Assembly: GCA_036362985.1 (NCBI GenBank)
Contig: JAYGXS010000003.1
Span: 91,593,677-91,657,676 of the forward strand
Reading direction: 5' to 3'
Origin: Ligula intestinalis
Lineage: Eukaryota > Platyhelminthes > Cestoda > Diphyllobothriidea > Diphyllobothriidae
Length of the DNA: 64,000 bases
Shown: piece by piece, positions 57,081 through 64,000 of the stretch
Layout of the letters: every line of letters starts with the position of its first letter
Position numbering within the stretch: the first letter of the stretch is position 1
Position numbers and translations under genes: made by a program
Notes under the pieces: model-generated
Seen by the model: the letters and a program-made list of their open reading frames with translations, nothing else
Told to the model about the DNA's origin: nothing
The model's database searches: none

Positions 57081-57167
57081 GTGTGTGGGAGTATGTCTGT
57101 GGGTCTTGCAGCAAAGCATTAAATGCAAACAAGGATTTGAAAAAGCATGTATCTCGCGTCCACCAAG
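57081..57167 (+). CDS. Single C2H2 zinc-finger exon, intact
   Basis: 87 bp between TTTGTTTTTCAG and GTATGG, phase 1 at both ends. It reads (G)VWEYVCGSCSKALNANKD and LKKHVSRVHQ, with C-X2-C-X12-H-X4-H complete. Such fingers bind DNA or RNA when linked in series; here each finger is its own exon, so the protein would depend on splicing several together. No start or terminal exon was recognised. Confidence 0.7.
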
Positions 57168-57509
57168 GTATGGCTGCTTCTACTACGGCTGGTTTTTTCA
57201 TTTTTATCATGAGTCACTTTTGAGCATCGTGTTTACCATTGTCATGCCCACTGACGGAGCCTTGGTGGACTCTATTTATGTTCTTTGGCTCCCATTTGTA
57301 GACTGTGTAGTGACACACAAATCGATTTTGCACTCATGTTTGAAGCTTAAGGATCGGACGAAGAGTTTATGAGATTTCGGTGGGACGTCTCCTTGTGAAG
57401 TTTATCCCTCTTAAAACTGGGGAGGCACCGTCAGCCGTGATCTTTCTAGCGGACACGAACGTCCACCTGGTTTACCAATTTTGTAATGACATGTTATTAA
57501 CACAGGATG

Positions 57510-57880
57510 TGGCACCATTGGCCATGACCTTCCTAGTGCGCACAAACGTGGTCATGCCTCAAAAAGTTTGTAATGGCAGGACTTTAACGTCCTTTGCGGT
57601 CTATCCTGATCTAATCCCTGGCCAATTCGTGTGGTCCAGGATCAACCGGGATGTGTCAGGTTGAACCGGATCTTGTCACCGGTCCGCAGGTCATCGACAT
57701 ACTGCTTCCCGATTTTTACTGACCTATTTACTAAATGTCCGTCTTTATATTTTTTTGAAATTTCTGCATTGTATTGTGCATAATGGCATTTAACTTTCAC
57801 CGGTTGATGCTTGGACATGAGGCAAGAAGTATGTTGGTGTAAATGTCCTAAAACTTGTTGAGATGCTAATTAAAGTGCCG
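57510..57880 (+). repeat. Duplicated intron segment before a zinc-finger exon, copy B
   Basis: Partner of 55240-55590. It runs directly into the acceptor of the 57887 exon. It also contains an internal imperfect repeat (CACCGTCAGCCGTGATCTTTCTAG...CACCATTGGCCATGACCTTCCTAG, 57428-57535). Confidence 0.7.
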
Positions 57881-57886
57881 TCTTAG

Positions 57887-57973
57887 GTGTGTGGGAGCAC
57901 GTCTGTCAGTCCTGCGGTAAAGCATATGGACAGAAGGAGGACCTGAACGCGCATGTCTGTCGTGTCCACAAAA
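57887..57973 (+). CDS. Single C2H2 zinc-finger exon, intact
   Basis: 87 bp between acceptor GTGCCGTCTTAG and donor GTATGG, phase 1 at both ends: (G)VWEHVCQSCGKAYGQKED, LNAHVCRVHK. The spacing is complete and there is no stop. Sequence after the donor (CTGTCATGCCCAGTGAC) matches that after the 57081 exon (TTGTCATGCCCACTGAC), so exon and intron were duplicated together. Confidence 0.7.
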
Positions 57974-58740
57974 GTATGGCTCTTTTCCACCGGATAGGTT
58001 GCTCTTTCGTTCTTTTGATTGATTGTTTTTTTAACGGTGTGTTTTCCGCTGTCATGCCCAGTGACTGATGTTGTGCATTTCTTGTCTCCGGGAACAGAGC
58101 TTCAAGGGTGATAGGGCTCTGATAAACTTTGGTCAAGTGATGTGTTTAGAACTCATCTGCAATGCGCGTAGATGATGAACGGAAACGGAGAAACTGTGAC
58201 CAGTACTGCTTGAGGAGCGTCCTTCGACCGACTTCGTCTCGAATGAGACAGTCGGCACTCGCAGCGACAGGCTTTCTACGAAATACGACAGAGGTGTTTT
58301 GGCCTCGTCTTCGCCGTCAACCTCACGAGCTCAGGGCAACTGCCCTATATCCGAAACCGTTACTTTATTGAAAAGGTCAAAGAGAGGATCAGCTAAAAAC
58401 CTGGCTGAACTCAGTCCGTCTGCACATGGAAGTGGCTTTTGGACCTTTCGGTATTTGGTCCCCGTTGCGGGCTACGAGAATGGGTTGAACTGTCCACGTC
58501 TGCCGCCATCGATTGTCGCGGCGGGAAAAGCACCACATGGGAGGTCACCGAGACTGGCTAGATCAGTCACGATCGCAGCTGTAGTAAGTACAAGTACATC
58601 TGCAATGTATGCCAGCTCACGTTTATGTTCCTGATCGCCGATAGTGATCAACGCTGTGATCATCTGAATAAAGACCAAATAGGTTTTGGTCAGTTATTCG
58701 AAGCATCTTTTCCCAGGTAAAGATTGCGTACATAGCATAA
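57974..58740. other. Stretch without a supported gene
   Basis: Frames up to 111 codons lack domains. A CxxC-like phrase (YKYICNVCQLTF, about 58590) does not complete a C2H2 finger. Confidence 0.35.
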
Positions 58741-58987
58741 TTTGATGGAACCATACATTTTGCGAGTGTTCATGAATGACAGAAAAAAAATGGACAATAT
58801 TGGTAGGACCCCTTATCCCGTATTACCCCACCTCCCATTGCCCCTGCTCTACTTTCTCTACCCGCTCCTACCCCTACCACTCCCTACCACTCCCGACCTT
58901 GACGTTTCTGATGCCACTGACATTCACACTTTGCGCAGCGGCCGCCGAGTCCATTTTCCTGACCGGTTTATCACGCGTATTTTCTAA
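58741..58987 (+). pseudogene. Ty3/gypsy-like pol C-terminal fragment
   Basis: A Pro/Leu-rich segment ends DIHTLRSGRRVHFPDRF and stop, the C-terminal signature (TRSGRRVxFP) seen in some Ty3/gypsy pol proteins, including flatworm ones. It is followed by a short spacer and a purine-rich AGGCGGGGGA. Protease, RT and integrase are missing. Confidence 0.55.
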
Positions 58988-59031
58988 TGCTGCATTAGCC
59001 TTCGTTTTCGCTGTACGCTTGCCTTCGGTCT

Positions 59032-59230
59032 AGGCGGGGGATACTGTGGTTGCCCCTTGCCAAACTTGTACGTATTTAAAACTTGGCCATATTTTCATCT
59101 GTAAGCCCTTTGCCAAACTTACACGCATTTACAACCTGGCCATATTTTCATTGGTACATAACTGTCTAGACTTCCTCTTGCCAGTACACGTTTCTGTAAC
59201 TTGGATTTAGAACCTTTTGTTTCAGTTAAC
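59032..59230 (+). repeat. Probable polypurine tract and LTR start with 53-bp internal tandem repeat
   Basis: AGGCGGGGGA (59032-59041) precedes TACTGTGGTTGCC. CCCTTGCCAAACTTGTACG...TTGGCCATATTTTCAT repeats about 53 bp later as CCCTTTGCCAAACTTACACG...CTGGCCATATTTTCAT. The LTR end cannot be placed. Confidence 0.45.
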
Positions 59231-59460
59231 GCACAACCGTGTCCCGCTACACTTTAACCCGTTTGCGTGTTGATTCAATAGTGGACATATTCTACCTATT
59301 GGTCTTCTTCACTAAACGGGGTAAATAGTCGTTTTTTGCATATTCAGGGTATACGACGCGGTTTGGCTTGACGTGTTCTTAGTGTGGAATTGCAGCATCG
59401 ATTGTCTTTCTCAGCTAAACCATTACCACCGATTAGGGATTCCCAACAGAATCTGAAGAG

Positions 59461-59920
59461 CTAGGACGCTAAAACTGTGTTTCCAGTGGTCACATCTCCT
59501 TCTTCTGAACCGCTTCTGGAACCTCTTTTTGACTTAAGTTCAGTAACTAGGGGTAGGGAAGGTGGAACAGGGTAATAAAGCGGGTCAGGGCGAACAAGAG
59601 GAAGAGGTTCACCACGGTTTTGGGCATCAGTTTGTTCCATCGGCCCATCGGTGACTGCAGCCCTGACTTGACCTCCACAGACCGCACCTTCTTTGACACC
59701 ACGAGACATCTGACAGATCTTGGCGTAACGTGGGAGAACACGGAACGGCCCTTCAAACGGCCATTCAGTCAGATTGCCCACTCAATCGCGCAGGATTAAC
59801 GCATGGATGTAATTGGTCAAGTCATTTTCGACAGACGGCAGGGGACGCAAACTCTCAAAGTCAACTTGATGACCAAGGATTTCGAGGAAGGTCACATCAA
59901 ACACCCATTTCGAGAGGTAT
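59461..59920 (-). pseudogene. Ty3/gypsy-like pol fragments, opposite orientation
   Basis: The minus-strand frame 59781-59461 reads WPFEGPFRVLPRYAKICQM, GGQVRAAVTDGPMEQ, then a Pro-rich end, matching the segment after integrase in Ty3/gypsy pol. 59910-59800 reads TFLEILGHQVDFESLRPLPS, like the RT/RNase H junction (FLGH...LRPLP). RNase H and integrase between them are deleted. Confidence 0.6.
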
Positions 59921-59929
59921 ATTATGTAT

Positions 59930-60690
59930 TCAAGCTTTTTTAAGGGGGTGAAGTGTTACTTTTTCTCTTCAGCACATCGACTAGGCACCACGAGGTCATA
60001 AATATTGTTGTCCATAAATGCCAGGCTACATACTACCTAGCCTATGAAACCCTGAAACTTGTGGGCAGCATTACGAACGCTTAATGTCATGCCTATAAAT
60101 TTGAGCACACCAAATGGTAAAATATTGGGGTTACGGGCACTTTCTAGGAAGCAGCAGGTATCTTATGAAATTCGCGTGCCTGGTCAATCCTCGAGGGTTA
60201 TGGCGACGTCCTGAAGACGAGGCCGTAGATGCCAATCAGGAATTGTCACGTTGGGCTTGAGGCGTGATTAGATGTGTGTGTTTGGGAGCATACGCAATCT
60301 CTCCTAACCTCTACTGCTTTTGACTGCCAATCGATGGTGTACCCAGTGTGTAACCGCAAGAAAGAATCCGGAGAGTCTATGGCCAAAGGTAAGGGCCATT
60401 TAAGTACCGAAGTAGAAGCATTCACCGCTTGAACAAGACGTATGTAACGACCATATGCAGCCTGCGTAGAGCCCGCTGACTACTGACAGCTACACCCTTA
60501 CGCCCAAAGCAGCAACAAAATCATAACTATTTGATTTGGACGAGAATTCAGTCAACATATTATCGAGCTGTCGCCCACATATGTTGATCTGCGAAAGATA
60601 TCTCCAGGATCCCCGCACTGATGGTTAATTGGTCCTTCAAACCTCTATCCCCTTCCCCCCTATACATGCTGATTATTTTCGGTGGCGATT
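59930..60690. other. Spacer, nothing recognised
   Basis: No domain-bearing frame or repeat partner. Confidence 0.4.
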
Positions 60691-60699
60691 TCCTTTCTC

Positions 60700-60975
60700 A
60701 AAATATTCCCACCCAACACGATTATATTTCTGTTAATATTTCACTCAACTGGCGGAGACTGGCACAATTCGCAGAGGCCAATCGGTGCCCCACACCAGAC
60801 CACTATTGATTTTTACGCGTTCAAACTTTTTTTCTGTCAACACGTCTTAACAAGCCCCTCCCCTTTTTGATGCTGCTTGCTATCTCTGACGATGGGATCT
60901 TGTAGAAGTACGAAATCTCAGAATAACACACAAATAATTCTGGTATCCGCACCTATTTTTTCTTTACCGATTGCA
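60700..60975 (+). mobile_element. Penelope-like 3' end fragment
   Basis: ATCTCTGACGATGG...AATCTCAGAATAA...TTCTTTACCGA repeats the terminal pattern of 56020-56118. Only the 3' untranslated part is recognisable. Confidence 0.6.
60886..60919 (+). ncRNA. Decayed hammerhead-like motif (PLE 3' end)
   Basis: CTGACGA, then GAAA-TC-TC: core kept, stem III pair broken, stem II poor. 34 nt. Confidence 0.45.
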
Positions 60976-60979
60976 ATTT

Positions 60980-61789
60980 TGCGTTGATTATGGGCTTATA
61001 GATTTTTCGACGCCTGCTGCTTGGCCGTGCGTGGTGTTTCGCTGTAAAATTGGTTGTGGTGATCGCTTGGGCGTATGGATATTTGGAGCTGAGGGAACAT
61101 TGGGGTCCAGATGGTTGTCTGTGGATGCCGATGAACCAGACACCTTTTGAATGCTGCTAACCGTGGCCTGGAGAGCACAGATCTCTGTTTGTGAGCTCTT
61201 CCAATCTTTCTCTACAGAGGGTGCACTTAGAACTTCGCACTTAAACAATTCCGCTCACGTGAACTCCATCTTCCAACGTCCTCCCTGCAATTGCAACGTC
61301 ATTACGCACCTCGACCGGGTCCGCTCCTTTCGTAGCTGGCAATCTCATCCAAATTCGGCCTCCGACTGTGCACCGACCAACCAACCAATGGTCAGCCTAA
61401 AGGCTTTATCAGATTTATGCAAATCAGCGTAAAACTGCGGAATAAAATCACTGCTTAAACCACTTCCTCAGTATCCTATCCTATAGTCTTAGGCAGCACA
61501 CCCACATGGGCGCATCTCAGATCGACCAACACAAGCACAGAATTGGCCTTTTTCGGGTAAATGAAACGCGTGTGCTTTGTCGCTATGCCCTTGTGACTTC
61601 TGTGATAAAAAATAAATGCACGACAGATAAGAAAGGTCTGCCACCTTTTAAGTAAACACCGATTGCTGTGTTGAGCGCCAGGCAGTGTGTGGCACGAGTA
61701 GGCAGGCGGCCAAATTTGTAAGTTACTTCATCTGAGCTGAGTATCAGTCTGGAGAGTCTATTCCCCTGGCGTTTCAACTAATCACTTAC
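60980..61789. other. Spacer, nothing recognised
   Basis: Frames up to 93 codons without a domain. Confidence 0.4.
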
Positions 61790-61807
61790 TATAATAATAA
61801 TAATAAG
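61790..61807. repeat. (TAA)n microsatellite
   Basis: ATAATAATAATAATAA tract about 45 bp before a Penelope-like fragment. Confidence 0.85.
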
Positions 61808-61836
61808 TACCACTAACTAAATAACTTTCTGTAGCT

Positions 61837-62108
61837 TTGAGAGTTGCTGACCGATCATGCAATTCTATCCCTCAGGATGTGGTTGTCGAGACCATTGACC
61901 TTCTCCTACGAAGAAAATACGGTAAGATGGGGAATCGCTTTGGACGTGCCCAAATCCTGCAGTTCCAGAAGTTCTGTCTGAGGAAGTACTTCCCATTTGA
62001 CGGAACAACCTACCAGCTGGTAAAGGAGACACCAAAGGGTTAAACGATTTTGGGACTTATGGACGAGGCGTTCCTTAAACGACTGAAGTTGCTGGTCTTC
62101 CAACACCA
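61837..62108 (+). pseudogene. Diverged Penelope-like RT fragment
   Basis: SIPQDVVVETIDLLLRRKYG, FCLRKYFPFDGTTYQLVKET then PKG and a TAA where MGSP is expected, then LGLMDEAFLKRLKLLVFQH up to the gap. It covers RT from after motif A to motif B. It comes from a different copy than the element after the gap, which restarts upstream of motif A. Confidence 0.75.
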
Positions 62109-62208
62109 NNNNNNNNNNNNNNNNNNNNNNNNNNNNNNNNNNNNNNNNNNNNNNNNNNNNNNNNNNNNNNNNNNNNNNNNNNNNNNNNNNNNNNNNNNNN
62201 NNNNNNNN
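62109..62208. other. Assembly gap of 100 N
   Basis: A run of exactly 100 N between two Penelope-like fragments whose order does not fit one element. Confidence 0.99.
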
Positions 62209-63962
62209 CTCCTTACTTATGGCTCATAAACCAGCCAGCTACATCTCGCAAAGTGAGTCAAAAGCCTTGAGAGAACTGAAGAAAGATGATAGTATTATCA
62301 TCTTACCTGCTGATAAGGGACGGTCGACTGTCGTGATGAACCGACAAGATTATAACGTCAAAGCTAAGACTCTTCTTGACGACAGAGAATTTTACCAACC
62401 AACACCCACTTCGCAAGCCAAAGCATTATCCAACCGATTGACTAAACTTCTCAGAGAATACAGGCGCAAGAATGTGATCACTATGAATGAGTGGCGCCAA
62501 ATGAAAGTAACGGATACAGCTCTGGCGCGATTTTATGGACTTCCAAAAAATCCACAAACCGAATGTCCCACTTCGGCCAATCGTTGCCCTTAAAGGCAGC
62601 CCAACCTATAACTTGGCAAAGTGGATGTATAGAAAACTTAAATTCATCCAAGGCAACTCGATTACCTCAGTTCAATCAGCCTCTCGATTCCTCGAGGACC
62701 TCCGAGGTCGGACAATTCAATCAGACGAAATCATGGTCTCTTTCGACGTGACTTCATTGTTCACATCCATACCGCCAAAACTGGCGCATAATATCTTACA
62801 GAAGAGACTTGAAGAGGCATATGATGAGGCCCGAAGCCCTTTAAAAATTGAACACCTTATGAGGTTATTCGAATTCTGCCAGAAAACTTACTTTACCTTT
62901 GCTGGAGAAACATACGAACAGATCAAAGGAACTCCAATGGGCTCCCCGATCTCTGGCTTAGTGGCAGAACTGGTTCTACAGGAACTAGAAAGCATCGCCT
63001 TCGCCCAACATGAGCCTGTCTTCTGGTGCCGCTACGTCGACGACACGTTTGTCATCATCAAGAGAAACATGCTGCAAAACTTCCATGACTTGCTCAATGG
63101 AATATTTCCTGACATACAGTTTACACGGGAAGAAGAAAAAGAGCAGCAGCTGCCTTTCCTTGATGTCCTCGTCAAGAGAACATCCAATGGTGAATTCGAG
63201 ACGACGGTTTACAGGAAGGCGACGAACACAACACAACTCCTAAGTTTTCACAGTAACCATCCAGTTGCTCACAAACGGAGCTGTGTAAAAACACTCTTCA
63301 AACGGATCCAGACCCACTGCAGTAAACCAGAGGACAAGGCACGCGAGGCCAGATATCTCCGTGACCAGCTCATGCGGAACGGTTATCCAAAAGCATTTAT
63401 AAACCGATGCCTACGCGTTCGGCCCCGGAGGACCCAAACAGGAGAACCACCGAAGATATGACACGCTCTGCCATACATAAAAGACGTCTCAGAAGCGACT
63501 GAGCGCATCGCTGCGGGGCTAGGTGTTGGAATTGCACACAGACCCAAAGCTACAATGCGCAGCAGAGTGATGAAAATAAAAGACCGGCTTACGCAGAATG
63601 AACAATCGGGTGTAGTATATCGCATCCCATGCCTAAACTGTCCCTGTAATTATACAGGTCAAACGGAACGCATGCTCGGATCGCGTATACGTGAACACAA
63701 GCAGGCCGTGCGACTAGGCGACGAATCATCACAAGTTGCAACTCACACCTACGAAACAGGCCATGAGTTCAACTTCGCTGCCGTCAAGGTACTCGCCCAC
63801 GCGGGAAACAAGACGAGCAGAGAATTTATCGAAGCCTGGTCCACGGATGAGAATTCGGTCAACAGATGTGTCGAATTGGCGCCAGCGTACAGGGCCTTAC
63901 GCTACTGCAAACGATCACGTCCAGACGCCCGCCGTAATCAATTTGCCCAAAATCCTCCATAA
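62209..63962 (+). pseudogene. Penelope-like element pol with two lesions
   Basis: Starts at the gap edge. PADKGRSTVV (62306), FYGLPK then a +1 frameshift in a six-A run (about 62547-62552), PNVPLRPIVALKGSPTYNLA, FDVTSLFTSIP (Asp codon 62745), KGTPMGSPISGLVAEL, RYVDD (62 at 63033-63044), connection region to a TGA at 63459-63461 where the other copies have Trp. The endonuclease then continues in the same frame: LNCPCNYTGQTERML (second GIY-YIG half as YTG), IREHKQAV, TGHEFNF, REFIEAW, ending NPP and a stop at 63960-63962. It lacks the long C-terminal tail of the 18902 and 22177 copies. Its 3' end matches 55760-55950. Confidence 0.88.
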
Positions 63963-64000
63963 TCATCCCACTTTCGATGCTGACGTGGCCATTTGGCGCC
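63963..64000 (+). other. Penelope-like 3' untranslated region, cut by window end
   Basis: Matches the sequence after the pol stop at 55890-55935. The hammerhead-like motif expected next would lie beyond the window. Confidence 0.6.

Noticed and set aside
58580..58690. Further zinc-finger exon (YKYICNVCQLTF)
   Set aside because: The CxxC is present but the His pair does not fall at the required spacing, and the upstream acceptor lacks a pyrimidine run.
1..64000. CRISPR arrays, bacterial operons or contamination
   Set aside because: No regularly spaced repeats with unique spacers, no bacterial gene structure; the short tandem repeats are simple microsatellites.

Overview
This is eukaryotic DNA, most likely from a flatworm and probably a tapeworm. 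That is inferred from the repeat content (Penelope-like elements, RTE-like and CR1-like LINEs, a fragment resembling flatworm Ty3/gypsy elements, tRNA-derived SINEs), the short phase-1 exons with GT/AG splice sites, and AT-rich introns. Nothing looks bacterial: there are no operons, no ribosome binding sites and no dense gene layout. Two runs of exactly 100 N (18702-18801 and 62109-62208) mark draft-assembly gaps, and both sit in Penelope-like sequence.

Layout. 1-1241 is an open reverse transcriptase of an RTE-like LINE (minus). 1290-3164 is a decayed Penelope-like element (minus) abutting a long-inverted-repeat foldback transposon (3165-4119). A second TA-flanked element lies at 4502-4987. 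5-14 kb is mostly AT-rich with dispersed repeats and tRNA-like SINEs. 14394-16861 holds the last two exons and poly(A) signal of a host gene related to multiple inositol polyphosphate phosphatase (HAE motif), with SINE and Penelope debris in its intron. 15.4-26 kb is a cluster of Penelope-like elements (PLEs). Two have long uninterrupted reverse transcriptase plus GIY-YIG frames (18902-21541 and 22177-24606); others are truncated. 26-32.6 kb is LINE ORF1 and LINE RT debris on the minus strand. 36.6-40 kb holds two parts of an RTE-like LINE flanking a foldback transposon. 42.1-49.1 kb is a divergent pair of CR1-like LINEs. 38.7-58 kb also carries seven small exons, each encoding one C2H2 zinc finger, among duplicated intron segments. 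58.7-59.9 kb has Ty3/gypsy remnants in both orientations. 61.8-64 kb is another PLE copy with two visible lesions.

How it fits together. Two host genes can be supported: the phosphatase 3' end, and a modular zinc-finger gene or pseudogene built from 87-bp symmetric phase-1 exons. Almost everything else recognisable is retrotransposon. The most notable system is a set of ten 34-nt motifs at PLE ends with hammerhead-ribozyme architecture: CTGAYGA core, hairpin, GAAA, then a loopless two-base-pair stem III and cleavage-site C. Several PLE copies also carry an inverted copy of the 3' end at their 5' side.
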